Of a stretch of 44,552 nucleotides of DNA, positions 18,687 to 28,058 are shown in pieces; position 1 is the stretch's first letter, and the number at the start of each line of letters is the position of its first letter. This DNA is from Lachnospiraceae bacterium. Its GTDB lineage: Bacteria; Bacillota; Clostridia; Lachnospirales; Lachnospiraceae. The translations under genes were made by a program, and so were the position numbers. The stretch lies in assembly GCA_017449745.1 (NCBI GenBank), contig JAFTFD010000309.1:1-44552 (forward strand), written 5' to 3'. The notes under the pieces are model-generated. The model worked only from the letters and a program-made list of their open reading frames with translations, made no database searches and was not told the DNA's origin.

Positions 18687-19434
18687 ATATAAAAACGGAA
18701 AACTGCAGCTTCCAAATGTAACTCTGGCGGCGATGACAAGCGTCAATGTCAGGGCGACGATCAAAGCGCTGCAATACAGTATGCGGGGAATCGATTTCGG
18801 TGAGGTGACGCTGATCACACACCGGAAACCGGCGTTTCTGCCCAAAGAGATCACGTATCAGCATATAGACCGCCTGGATGACATCAACAAGTTTAATTAT
18901 GACATGGTCTATGAACTGTACAGATACGTTCATAAAGATTATTGCCTGACAGTGCATGCGGACGGTTTTATCGTCAATCCGGAGATGTGGAGAGACGAGT
19001 TTCTGGACTATGATTATATAGGCTCTCCGTGGCCGCTTCCCAAAGATGATTTCTCCTACAGAGATATTCACGGCGAGATCATCCGGGTGGGAAACAGCGT
19101 CGGGATCCGTTCAAAACGTCTGCTGGAATTCCCTGTGAAAGAAAAGATCCCTTTTGAAGCAGATCACGGATTCTTTAACGAAGACGGATTCATTTGTGTA
19201 AAGAACAGGCATCTGTTTACTGCGGCAGGAATGACGTATGCGCCGCTGGAAGTAGCCGTCTATTTCGGGCATGAGCATATGATCCCGGAAGAGGAAGGGA
19301 TCAGACCCTTCCTGTTTCACAAATGGGAAGGAACGAATGCGGAGTATCCCAAGTGGATCAAGGATCAGCCGGGGATCCCGCAGAGAGCGGTACGCAAGCT
19401 GCGGCGTATGATATCCGGAAAAGGACAGAACTGA
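18679..19434 (+). CDS. DUF5672 family, putative glycosyltransferase
   Basis: A 251-residue protein starting at TTG 18679 with GGAAGGG eight bases upstream. LPNVTLAAMTSVNV at the start, CLTVHADGFIVNPEMW, LDYDYIGSPWP and GNSVGIRSKRLLE match the DUF5672 family found in capsule and LPS loci. The Asp-containing VHADGF segment is in the place of a GT-A metal motif, so a transferase role is plausible, though no member's reaction is known to me. It overlaps the GT11-GT2 gene by eight bases and lies fifteen bases before the GT17 gene. Confidence 0.75.
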   Translation: MAEYKNGKLQLPNVTLAAMTSVNVRATIKALQYSMRGIDFGEVTLITHRKPAFLPKEITYQHIDRLDDINKFNYDMVYELYRYVHKDYCLTVHADGFIVNPEMWRDEFLDYDYIGSPWPLPKDDFSYRDIHGEIIRVGNSVGIRSKRLLEFPVKEKIPFEADHGFFNEDGFICVKNRHLFTAAGMTYAPLEVAVYFGHEHMIPEEEGIRPFLFHKWEGTNAEYPKWIKDQPGIPQRAVRKLRRMISGKGQN

Positions 19435-19449
19435 AAATAGGAATTCTAT

Positions 19450-20376
19450 ATGGTTTACGACAGTTTCCAGTTTTTTAATGAATTAGATATTCTGCTGATG
19501 CGCATGCATATCTTAAGCGACGTGGTCGACAGATTTGTGATCAGTGAGTCTACGGTGACTTTTTCCGGAGACCCCAAGCCGCTTTATTATGAAGAAAACA
19601 AGGAGATGTTCCGGGAATTTGAGGATCGGATCATCCATGTAGTAGTGCGGGACACGCCGATGGACTGCGATGCCTTCACAAGGGATCATCACCAGAAATG
19701 CGCCGTTGCAAGAGGACTTCAGGGCTGCACCGATGATGATATCGTCATCTTCAGTGATGTAGATGAGATCCCGGACCCGGAGACACTCAAAAGGCTTCTG
19801 CCGACAGTAGAGCATGGCAGGATCTATATGCTGGCGCAGAGGCTTTTTTACTGTTATCTCAACATGGAGGACGTTTCCGGAAACAATCTTTCCATGACCG
19901 GAGAATTCGAGGGCGCAGAGCCTAAACTGTGGCTAGGGACCAAGATCTGCAGGTACAGCCTTCTGCAAAAATATACAACGGAAGAGCTGCGCAACAAAGA
20001 GCAGAAAGCGATCGGCGTGAGAGTCCCGAACGGGGGGTGGCACTTCTCCTATATGGGAGGCGGCAGGAACCAGAGCGTCGAGGAGCGGGTGCGCTATAAA
20101 ATCAAGAGTGCCGCCCATCAGGAATACAACAATCGCAGGACTCTCTTCGAAGTTGGCAAGAAACTGCGCAGAAAAGAAGATTTTATGGGCAGAAGGTCGC
20201 AGATCCGCATCACGCAGATCGATGAGACATACCCGCAGTGGTTAAGAGAACACATCAGCGACTATGAATACCTTCTCTATAAAGAACCGCACTGGTATGA
20301 GAAGCTGCTGGATGCACTGACGGATGCGGCACTCAAGGCAAGAGCTGCACTCAGGAAAAGCCTTCGCAACGGATAA
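19450..20376 (+). CDS. GT17-family glycosyltransferase
   Basis: A 308-residue protein beginning VYDSFQFFNELDILLMRM, the characteristic start of the GT17 family, with FVISESTVTFSGDPKPL and a DDIVIFSDVDEIPDP block whose aspartates suit a GT-A metal site. The best-known member is vertebrate MGAT3, which adds a bisecting beta-1,4-GlcNAc; bacterial homologues sit in surface-glycan loci with unknown acceptors. A UDP-GlcNAc donor is plausible but not shown. Spacing of fifteen and five bases to its neighbours places it in the operon. Confidence 0.85.
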   Translation: MVYDSFQFFNELDILLMRMHILSDVVDRFVISESTVTFSGDPKPLYYEENKEMFREFEDRIIHVVVRDTPMDCDAFTRDHHQKCAVARGLQGCTDDDIVIFSDVDEIPDPETLKRLLPTVEHGRIYMLAQRLFYCYLNMEDVSGNNLSMTGEFEGAEPKLWLGTKICRYSLLQKYTTEELRNKEQKAIGVRVPNGGWHFSYMGGGRNQSVEERVRYKIKSAAHQEYNNRRTLFEVGKKLRRKEDFMGRRSQIRITQIDETYPQWLREHISDYEYLLYKEPHWYEKLLDALTDAALKARAALRKSLRNG

Positions 20377-20381
20377 CAGAT

Positions 20382-21356
20382 ATGATCGGTACTGAATTAA
20401 TGCAGGGGCAGGGGCTGGGAAACCGGCTTTTCTGCTATATCACAGCGCGGTGCGTGGCTGCTGACCGGAATGCTGTTTTCGGGACGGCAGGGCAGCAGTA
20501 TCTGAAGCTGGATTATATGGATCTGGATCTGGGAGCCAGGATCGATGATCCTTCTCTTTTTGCGCGCTACGACGAAAAAGAGCAGAGACTCTATCTGAAA
20601 ACGTCGCCGCATGATATGGTGCACGGCTGCTATGTGGCAGGACCGGATGAGGGAGTGAAGAAGATTCCGGACGGAACGCTGCTCTATGGGAACCTGCAGG
20701 CGGAAGAGTATTTTGCGGGACACCGGGATGAGATCCGCCAATGGCTGAAAGTAAAAGAGGAGTATGACTCGTATGAATATACGGCAGATGACCTCTGCAT
20801 CCTGAATATGCGCGGCGGGGAGTACGCAGACGATCCCGCCCTCTTTTTGAGAAAACGGTACTGGACAGATGCAATGCAGCTGATGAGAAAAGAGCACCCC
20901 GGTATGCGCTTTATGATCGTAACGGATGATACTGCAGCAGCAGGCAAAATGTTTCCGGACCTGCCGGCGCATCATTTTACACCGGAGAAGGATTATGTCA
21001 CGGTCAAAAATGCAAGGTATCTCATCATGTCCAACTCCTCGTTCGCCTTCTTTCCGGCGTACACATCAAATACGCTGAAGAGGATCATTGCGCCGAAATA
21101 CTGGGCAAGGCACAACGTATCTGACGGATACTGGGCAAGTGCACAGAATATATATAATGATTTCCTGTATCTTGGCAGGGACGGAAAGCTCTATACCCCG
21201 GAGGAATGCAGAAAAGAGCTGGAAGATTATCGTGTGCCTGAGACATCGCCATGGGCGGAGAACAGCCCGGAAGTCGATGCCGTCAGAAAAAGAAATGAGA
21301 GACGCAGGCTGTTTACGCTTGGCGCCATGAAGATCAGGAGAATGCTGCATGTCTAA
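20382..21356 (+). CDS. divergent GT11-like glycosyltransferase
   Basis: A 324-residue protein whose ends recall GT11: GQGLGNRLFCYITAR near residues 8-22, LNMRGGEYADD where HxRRGDY would be, and MSNSSFAFFPAYTS matching the late ANSSFSWWGAW block. The histidine and second arginine of the central motif are absent, so it is a distant member and its donor may differ from GDP-fucose. It starts five bases after the GT17 gene and overlaps the next gene by eight. A second in-frame ATG at 20400 is possible. Confidence 0.6.
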   Translation: MIGTELMQGQGLGNRLFCYITARCVAADRNAVFGTAGQQYLKLDYMDLDLGARIDDPSLFARYDEKEQRLYLKTSPHDMVHGCYVAGPDEGVKKIPDGTLLYGNLQAEEYFAGHRDEIRQWLKVKEEYDSYEYTADDLCILNMRGGEYADDPALFLRKRYWTDAMQLMRKEHPGMRFMIVTDDTAAAGKMFPDLPAHHFTPEKDYVTVKNARYLIMSNSSFAFFPAYTSNTLKRIIAPKYWARHNVSDGYWASAQNIYNDFLYLGRDGKLYTPEECRKELEDYRVPETSPWAENSPEVDAVRKRNERRRLFTLGAMKIRRMLHV

Positions 21357-23409
21357 GGTTTCCATCTGTATTCCGGCATATGAAAATCCGGAAGGGGTTT
21401 CCAGGCTCCTGAGGTCTGCTGAACAGCAGACTATGAAGGACTATGAGATCATAATTACAGACGATTCCAGGGGAGATGCTGTCGAGAAGGTCGTGCGCGG
21501 CTTTAGCGGAGCGGTCCGCTACATCAGGAACCCGGAACCCGCCGGAGCTGTTGCAAACTGGAACAAAGCGATCAAGCTGGCTGAAGGGGAGTATATCCAT
21601 CTGCTGCATCACGATGACTGGTACTCGGAGCCGGATTCCCTGGAGAAATTCATTCTTCTGCTGGAAAACAATAATGAAGCGGATCTGGCATTCTGCGGGA
21701 CCTTTCAGGTCGACCTCTCACAGATGCCGGACATCCGGGACGGCCAGACGGCTGCAGGCTGCCGCAGTGCAAGAGCGATCCGCGCGGAAGAGGAACAGCT
21801 TCTGAGGGAAGACTATCGCAATCTGTTTCTGGGGAATACGATCGGCGCCCCGAGTGCCGTGCTGGTGCGCGCATCAGCGATCATGAGGGGAGGACTGTCA
21901 TACGACACGAATCTTACCTGGCTGGTGGATTCGGAATACTATATGCAGCTCCTGTCTCAGAATCCCGTTTTTGTTTGCACAAAGGAACCACTGATCTGCA
22001 TCGGCCTCTCAGGAGGCCAGTTAACAAACAGGGTCGGCACAGATGCGGAGATCCTGCGGAATGAATACGGGTATGTCTACAGGAAACATCACCTGGGAGC
22101 AAAATCAGTTTTCCGGCAGCGGCTCTCAGATGTGCTGACAGGAACAGGTCTGCGGTATTCGGATATACCGGCGGAATATGGCATTACGAGAAAAGAATTC
22201 AGAATATCCCGCAGGAAAGAAAGAAATGCATACTGTGGGAGACTGCGCGATACGGCGGAATATCTGTATCAGAAATGGGCGGGAAAGCTGGACAGGCTTT
22301 TGGGAAAGCCGGCTTCTGCCTTGTTCTATCTGGGACTTTTTATTGAGATCGGGATCGTGGTGATCGATAAGAGCAGCCTGCTGAATCCTTTCGAGGGACA
22401 GCTCTTCAGGGTGACCTTCCTGCTCTTTGCGGTGAAAATGCTTACGACCTGCTATCAGCCTGCAGAGAGAAACTGGCTCTTCTTTTATCTGGCTCTGGGG
22501 GTTCTCTCCTGGAGGATCACCGGCCGAAATGAGATCCTGAGGATCACGGTATTTATAGCGGCGATGGTCCATATGAACGTGCGCCGGATCATGAAGACGA
22601 CGCTCTGGGCGACTCTGGCGGGGTGTCTTGTGCTCGTCTGCCTTTCCCTGACGGGCCATCTCGGGACAGTCAGCCTCACACAGGATTTTGGCAAAGGAAT
22701 CGAGACCAGGTATTGCCTGGGCCTGGGACATCCGAACGCACTGCACTGTATGGCGATGATGCTCCTTCTGCTGTTTCTCTATCTGTATGAGAGCGGACTG
22801 AAGCTGTATGTTTTTGCGGCGCTGGCGGCCGGAAACGGGATCCTATACTGTCTCACACGATCCAATACCGCTTTTCTCATAGGAACGGCCGGTATTGCGC
22901 TGACAGTCCTGATGCACTATTCCCGGAAATGCAGGGAAGGAAATACGGTGTATATTCTGGGGGAAGCAGGCTTTGCTGCCGGACTTGTATTCAGTGCAGC
23001 GGCAGCAGTTATGAATCCGTGGAAGCATCCTTTGCTGCAGAAGATCGACACACTTCTGACCGGCAGGGCAGCTTCTCTTTGGGATACGACTTTTCATGAG
23101 GGGACTCTTTCGACCTGGTACTGGTTTTCATCCGCAGCAAACCAGACCTTTTTTGATCTCGGATGGGTCAGGGTGATCTACTGGTATGGAATCATTCCGG
23201 GGATCCTGTGTCTTGTCCTTGTCTTTTCACTGCTGGAAAAAATGCGGAGCAGAAAAGACGCAGCGGCCTGGATCCTGTTGATCCTGTGCTGCATTTATAC
23301 CGTACCGGAAGCTCATCTGATCTCCGAGTATCTGGCGCGCAATTACTGCTTCATGCTGGGAGCAGCTTATGTTCCGGTCCTTCTGCAAGGGCAGGGAACA
23401 GAAAAATGA
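21349..23409 (+). CDS. GT2 glycosyltransferase fused to a Wzy-like membrane polymerase
   Basis: A 686-residue fusion. Residues 1-230 are GT2: VSICIPAYENPEG, IITDDSRGD, and LLHHDDWYSE as the metal site. A basic linker (about 255-315) leads into roughly ten membrane helices from about 325 to 680. Within these, ETRYCLGLGHPNALH near 452 resembles the Arg-x-x-Gly-x-x-His-Pro-Asn motif of exopolysaccharide polymerases in Clostridia. The reading frame is continuous with no sign of a frameshift. Polymerase and transferase are normally separate proteins, so the last sugar addition and polymerisation may be physically coupled. It overlaps the upstream gene by eight bases. Confidence 0.85.
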   Translation: MSKVSICIPAYENPEGVSRLLRSAEQQTMKDYEIIITDDSRGDAVEKVVRGFSGAVRYIRNPEPAGAVANWNKAIKLAEGEYIHLLHHDDWYSEPDSLEKFILLLENNNEADLAFCGTFQVDLSQMPDIRDGQTAAGCRSARAIRAEEEQLLREDYRNLFLGNTIGAPSAVLVRASAIMRGGLSYDTNLTWLVDSEYYMQLLSQNPVFVCTKEPLICIGLSGGQLTNRVGTDAEILRNEYGYVYRKHHLGAKSVFRQRLSDVLTGTGLRYSDIPAEYGITRKEFRISRRKERNAYCGRLRDTAEYLYQKWAGKLDRLLGKPASALFYLGLFIEIGIVVIDKSSLLNPFEGQLFRVTFLLFAVKMLTTCYQPAERNWLFFYLALGVLSWRITGRNEILRITVFIAAMVHMNVRRIMKTTLWATLAGCLVLVCLSLTGHLGTVSLTQDFGKGIETRYCLGLGHPNALHCMAMMLLLLFLYLYESGLKLYVFAALAAGNGILYCLTRSNTAFLIGTAGIALTVLMHYSRKCREGNTVYILGEAGFAAGLVFSAAAAVMNPWKHPLLQKIDTLLTGRAASLWDTTFHEGTLSTWYWFSSAANQTFFDLGWVRVIYWYGIIPGILCLVLVFSLLEKMRSRKDAAAWILLILCCIYTVPEAHLISEYLARNYCFMLGAAYVPVLLQGQGTEK

Positions 23410-23422
23410 CAGAGCGTATATT

Positions 23423-24808
23423 ATGAATCAGAGATATAGAATTTTTCAAACATATTTCTTATGGTTTATTGACATGGTCTGTATCGCCTTGAGTTATTTC
23501 ATTGCGACGCAGATCCGCTTTGCTGCCACCAACGATTATGGCAACAAAACGCTCCACTATATGGTGCTGGTGGTGATGCTGCTGCTCTGTACGGTCTATA
23601 ATTATTTTACAGACTGGAACAGAGGGATCATGAGGAGAGGATATTTTCAGGAGATCGCCGCGATCGTGCAGTTCCATGTGGTCATGATCACGATCTCCAT
23701 GGCATTTGTTTTCTTTCTGCGCTGGGCATATATACTCTCGCGTGCCGTTGTGCTCTATTTCTCATGGATCAGCGTTCTGCTCATGTATGCGGCGCATCTT
23801 CTGTATAAAAAAGTGATCCACCACATGTTCTCCAATGATCTTCTGGTGGCAAAGGTTCTTGTTGTGTCACGAAGAGCGGACATGGACATAGTCGTTGAAT
23901 GCCTGCATAAAGAACTTGATTCCACTTACCAGATCGTAGGTGTCCTGTCGGTAGACGATCTTAACAGCGACGCCGATTACAGGAAAGCGACGGAGAGAAT
24001 GACGCAGATCCCTTTTGACGAGGTATTTATTTATACTCCGGGGATCGCGCAGACGAAACTGGAACCGCTGATCAGCGGATTTGACGAGATGGGCGTCTCC
24101 TGCCATTATTCTCTCGAGCTGCCCTCGATCGCATCGGGTGCAGGAACCGTGGGAGTATTCGGCGGGTATAATGTCATCACCTATTCCCGTTTCCGCATCA
24201 GTTATAAAAAACTGCTGATCAAGCGCGCATTTGATATTATCGGCGGAATCGTGGGACTGCTGTTAACGGCTGTTATTACCGTATTTCTCGCCCCGGCGAT
24301 CAAGCTGGATTCTGAAGGCCCGGTCTTTTTCTCGCAGACCCGTGTCGGTAAGAACGGAAGGAGATTCCGGATCTATAAATTCCGCTCCATGTATATAGAT
24401 GCGGAGGAGCGCCTCGCGGAGCTGCAGGAGAAAAACGAAGTCAAGGGACTCATGTTCAAGATGGAAAACGACCCGAGGATCACCAGGGTCGGCGCTTTTA
24501 TCCGCAAGACGAGCCTTGATGAATTCCCGCAGTTCTGGAACGTGCTGAAAGGGGATATGAGCCTTGTGGGCACCAGGCCTCCTACAGAGGCGGAGTTTGA
24601 ACAATACACCGAGCATTACCGCAGAAGGATCTCCATGACGCCGGGACTGACCGGGATGTGGCAGGTGAGCGGCCGCAGTAACATTGATGATTTCGATGAG
24701 GTCGTAAAGCTGGATCTTAAATATATTGATAACTGGTCTCTGACGCTGGACTGCAAGATCCTGCTGCAGACGATCGGTGTCGTGCTGTTTCACCAGGGAG
24801 CCAAATAA
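23423..24808 (+). CDS. polytopic phosphoglycosyltransferase (WbaP/CpsE/EpsE type)
   Basis: A 461-residue initiating sugar-phosphate transferase. Four helices (about 9-130) and a Rossmann-like cytosolic domain (about 150-270) precede a membrane-entering segment and the catalytic core: FRIYKFRSMY near 315, SLDEFPQFWNVLKGDMSLVGTRPP-type block near 363-385 with the Asp-Glu pair, and TPGLTGMWQVSGR. It attaches a hexose 1-phosphate to undecaprenyl phosphate. ATG 23423 is chosen because similarity starts at MNQRYRIFQ; an earlier in-frame ATG at 23369 lies within the polymerase gene. It is distinct from the PglC-type enzyme at 4202. Confidence 0.92.
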   Translation: MNQRYRIFQTYFLWFIDMVCIALSYFIATQIRFAATNDYGNKTLHYMVLVVMLLLCTVYNYFTDWNRGIMRRGYFQEIAAIVQFHVVMITISMAFVFFLRWAYILSRAVVLYFSWISVLLMYAAHLLYKKVIHHMFSNDLLVAKVLVVSRRADMDIVVECLHKELDSTYQIVGVLSVDDLNSDADYRKATERMTQIPFDEVFIYTPGIAQTKLEPLISGFDEMGVSCHYSLELPSIASGAGTVGVFGGYNVITYSRFRISYKKLLIKRAFDIIGGIVGLLLTAVITVFLAPAIKLDSEGPVFFSQTRVGKNGRRFRIYKFRSMYIDAEERLAELQEKNEVKGLMFKMENDPRITRVGAFIRKTSLDEFPQFWNVLKGDMSLVGTRPPTEAEFEQYTEHYRRRISMTPGLTGMWQVSGRSNIDDFDEVVKLDLKYIDNWSLTLDCKILLQTIGVVLFHQGAK

Positions 24809-24859
24809 GCAGGACAGCGACCGGGACAGCCGTTTTTGACGGAACGGATAAAAGTGAGT

Positions 24860-25963
24860 ATGACACAGGACAGAAAAAAACTGCATATTTGCATGATCGT
24901 TCCGCAGTCAGACGTCCACGGGGGGATCGCCTCAGTGGTAAACGGATACAGGAACTCGGATCTGGAGAAAAGGCACAGGATCACTTACGTGGAATCCTAC
25001 TGTGATGGCAGCAAGTGGAAAAAGCTTAAGAAAGCGCTTACCGCCTACATCACGTTCTTAAGAGTCCTGAGAAAAGAGAAAGTGGATGTGATCCACATTC
25101 ACTCCTCCTTCGGTCCGAGCTTTTACAGAAAAATGCCATTTATTTTCTGGGGAAAACGGGCAGGGATCCCGGTCATCAATCATATTCACGGATCGGCCCT
25201 GGATGATCTGTACACCAATGCCGGAAGATGGAAAAAACGGCTGGTTGAGAAGAATTATCAGGCGTGTGATAAACTGATCGTGCTCTCGGAGTACTGGAGA
25301 AACGAATTCTCCCTGATCGTCCCTGAGGAAAAGATCTGCGTCCTTGCCAATGCAGCAGCAGTCCATACAGAGACAACGGCCCCCGCCTTCAGGGATAATA
25401 GATTCCGCTCCAGGAAGATCGCCTTCTTAGGCGTGATCACCAGAGAAAAAGGCGTCTACACTTTCCCGAAGATCATGAAAAGGGTGTCAGAGGAGTTTCC
25501 GGATGCCCAGCTGACAGTTGCGGGCGTCGGGGAGATCGAACAGTTAAAGAGTGTTACGGATGAAAAAACGGCGGAGCATATCGACTACCCCGGATGGGTC
25601 AGCGGAGAGCAGAAAGAAAAACTCCTGAGAGAGAGCGCGCTTCTCCTCTTTCCATCCCATATGGAGTCCTTCGGGATGTCCATTATAGAGGCCATGGGAT
25701 ATGGAATGCCGGTCGTTTCCTGCCGCACAGGGAGTATTCCTTCCATCGTCAGAGAAGGAGAGAACGGTTTTCTCCTGGAAGTGGATGACAGTGAGGGGAT
25801 GACGGAGGCGGTACTCAGGCTTTTCCGGGACAGGCAGCTGTGGGAGAAAATGTCAGACAGGAGTCTGGAACTGACACAGGAGAATTACAGCCTTGAGAGC
25901 CATCTGGAGCGTCTTAGCGGACTGTACGAAGAATTGGCAGGAACTTCCTCGTTAAGCCAATGA
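24860..25963 (+). CDS. GT4 glycosyltransferase
   Basis: A 367-residue GT4 enzyme. VHGGIASVVNGYR is the N-terminal loop, VIHIHSSFGPSF follows, and FLGVITREKGVYTFP plus FPSHMESFGMSIIEAMGYGMP form the donor site. It follows the large PGT by 51 bases and is a candidate for the second-sugar enzyme of that pathway. The start is uncertain: ATG 24860 is chosen, with GTG 24854 and TTG 24836 in frame upstream; none has a clear ribosome site. Confidence 0.87.
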   Translation: MTQDRKKLHICMIVPQSDVHGGIASVVNGYRNSDLEKRHRITYVESYCDGSKWKKLKKALTAYITFLRVLRKEKVDVIHIHSSFGPSFYRKMPFIFWGKRAGIPVINHIHGSALDDLYTNAGRWKKRLVEKNYQACDKLIVLSEYWRNEFSLIVPEEKICVLANAAAVHTETTAPAFRDNRFRSRKIAFLGVITREKGVYTFPKIMKRVSEEFPDAQLTVAGVGEIEQLKSVTDEKTAEHIDYPGWVSGEQKEKLLRESALLLFPSHMESFGMSIIEAMGYGMPVVSCRTGSIPSIVREGENGFLLEVDDSEGMTEAVLRLFRDRQLWEKMSDRSLELTQENYSLESHLERLSGLYEELAGTSSLSQ

Positions 25964-25989
25964 GATAAGCAGATATAAAGAGATAAACA

Positions 25990-27021
25990 ATGAGTGAGAA
26001 AACAGTTGCTGTCATAGTTCCCGTATACAACAGCGAATCAGCGCTGATAAGATGCATAGATTCCGTACTTGGACAGACGGATCCGGATCTGCAGCTGATC
26101 CTGCTGGACGACGGATCCACGGACCGGAGCGGAGAATTATGTGACCACGCAGCGCAAAAGGACAGCAGGGTCAAAGTGATCCATAAAGATAATGAAGGCC
26201 TGTTAGCCACATGGATAAGGGGCGTCAGGGAGACGGACGCGCCTTACCTATGTTTTCTTGACAGCGACGATTATCTGGAAACGGAAATGCTGGCTGCCAT
26301 GAAAGCCCGTTTGTCCGGGAAAAAGGAGATCATCTGCTGCAGTTATACCATTGACCGGGAGTGGAACGGGACACAAGAGAAGAAAAGACACGGCGCAGCC
26401 CCCGGAGAATACGTCGGGGCGGATCTGGAGGAGAAGATCAAAAACAGGATCCTGGGAAATGAGATCAGAACCGTGATCTCTTCCAGATGCATGAAACTCT
26501 TCTCCAGGGCACTGATCGAAGAGAATATCAGCTACTGCGATAAGAGGATCCCGATCGGGGAAGATATGGTCATTACGACTCCGGCGATCCTGGATGCGGA
26601 GCGGATCGTGATCATGCCGGATGCGTATTTCTACCACTATACATTTGTCAGAGAATCCATGGTGCACAGCTACAATCCGCGCCTGCTGGAGAATATGCGG
26701 CTGCTCCGGGATAAGCTTAGCAGGATCCTGACCGATAAGGGAATCGCTGATGCAGATCAGATGGCCAAAAGAGAATACCTGTTTCTGTTTTTCCAGGAAA
26801 TGAAAAATGAGCTGAGAAGGACGGGGGAGAATGCGAAAGGCGCTGTAAAGGATATCCAAAAGATCTGTCTTGAAGAAAGATCAGATCAGCTTGCGGCCTT
26901 GTACCCGGAGAAACTGACGGATCCGTCCTACCGGCTGATCCTCTGGATGATGCGCCGTCCTTCTGTTTTGAGGATCATGGTCATTAGAGCAGTATTTCTG
27001 CTGCAGCAGGGAATCAAGTGA
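25990..27021 (+). CDS. GT2 glycosyltransferase
   Basis: A 343-residue GT2 enzyme: VAVIVPVYNSESAL at the N-terminus, LILLDDGSTDRSG near 35-47, and FLDSDDYLE near 89-97 as the DxD site. The C-terminal half is helical with a hydrophobic end that may touch the membrane. Its GTGA junction with the following GT2 gene (four-base overlap) shows tight coupling; the two proteins share a layout and may have arisen by duplication, though they are far apart in sequence. Confidence 0.9.
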   Translation: MSEKTVAVIVPVYNSESALIRCIDSVLGQTDPDLQLILLDDGSTDRSGELCDHAAQKDSRVKVIHKDNEGLLATWIRGVRETDAPYLCFLDSDDYLETEMLAAMKARLSGKKEIICCSYTIDREWNGTQEKKRHGAAPGEYVGADLEEKIKNRILGNEIRTVISSRCMKLFSRALIEENISYCDKRIPIGEDMVITTPAILDAERIVIMPDAYFYHYTFVRESMVHSYNPRLLENMRLLRDKLSRILTDKGIADADQMAKREYLFLFFQEMKNELRRTGENAKGAVKDIQKICLEERSDQLAALYPEKLTDPSYRLILWMMRRPSVLRIMVIRAVFLLQQGIK

Positions 27022-28040
27022 AAATGAAACAGCAGCCTTTGATCAGCGTTATCATACCTGTATATAAAGCGGAGAAAACGATCCGGCGTGCGGCTGAGAG
27101 CGCCCTTAACCAGACCTGGAAAAACCTGGAGGTATTGCTGGTCGTCGACGGGTCGCCTGACGGCAGCGGCAGGATCTGCGATGCTCTTGCCGGAGAGGAC
27201 AGCAGGGTCCGCGTTTTTTACATGGAGGACCGCGGGGTCTCCGCGGCAAGAAACCGCGGCCTTGAGGAGATGAGGGGAGAATACCACACCTTTGTGGATT
27301 CAGACGATGCGATCGCCCCTCAGATGCTCTCTGCGCTTTACAGGGCGATCTGCGAGGAAAAGGCGGATATAGCGGGCTGTATGTTTTCCAGGTGCACGGA
27401 GGAAGCGGACTTTCAAAGACTCCTGCAGGAAAAAGAGCAGGTTAAGAACAGCAGTGCCGCTGTGCTGACCGGACAGCAGATCGTTTCGCAGGGGATATTA
27501 AACGGAGATTCCAGGTGCTGGAGCAAACTCTACGGCCCGAACTGCAGAAATGTCAGGTTTAAAGAAGGCCTGACGATCGGTGAGGATATGCTGTATTTTC
27601 TGCAATGCCTGGGACCCGCGACGCGCTATGCAGCCCTGCAGGAGCCGCTGTACGCGTACTATATTAATCCGCAGGGCGCCATGGAGAGACCTTTTGCGCC
27701 GAATCATATGGACCAGCTAAGATGCTGGAAGCTTGCCCAGGACGAGATCTCAGAACGTTTTCCGGAAATTCTGTCGGAGAGTGAGAGCGCCGCTAAGCTT
27801 GCCGCGATCCGTGCAGTGTATGCGGTGCTGACAGCGGGAAAAATCGCCCGGCTCCCTGGCGCGCAGGCACGGAGTTTTTCGTCGGAATATGGCCGCTGCA
27901 GGGAACAGCTGAGGGAAGTGCTGGCAGTGCGCGGCTGCTTCGGAGCGCTGTCCAACGGGTACAAAATAAAGGCAGTGCTGCTGCAGCTCTGCCCGGGAAT
28001 CTATCAGAAACTGTATGGAGCGCTGACAGGGAAGCGCTGA
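27018..28040 (+). CDS. GT2 glycosyltransferase
   Basis: A 340-residue GT2 enzyme starting at GTG 27018 (ATG 27024 is the alternative). ISVIIPVYKAEKTI, VLLVVDGSPDGSG and TFVDSDDAI form the nucleotide and metal site; the usual DDGS is VDGS here, a mild departure seen in some members. RGVSAARNRGLEEM matches the conserved helix after the second strand. It is coupled to the preceding GT2 gene and lies 18 bases before the pyruvyltransferase-like gene. Confidence 0.89.
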   Translation: MKMKQQPLISVIIPVYKAEKTIRRAAESALNQTWKNLEVLLVVDGSPDGSGRICDALAGEDSRVRVFYMEDRGVSAARNRGLEEMRGEYHTFVDSDDAIAPQMLSALYRAICEEKADIAGCMFSRCTEEADFQRLLQEKEQVKNSSAAVLTGQQIVSQGILNGDSRCWSKLYGPNCRNVRFKEGLTIGEDMLYFLQCLGPATRYAALQEPLYAYYINPQGAMERPFAPNHMDQLRCWKLAQDEISERFPEILSESESAAKLAAIRAVYAVLTAGKIARLPGAQARSFSSEYGRCREQLREVLAVRGCFGALSNGYKIKAVLLQLCPGIYQKLYGALTGKR

Positions 28041-28058
28041 TACATTGCAGAGGTAATA

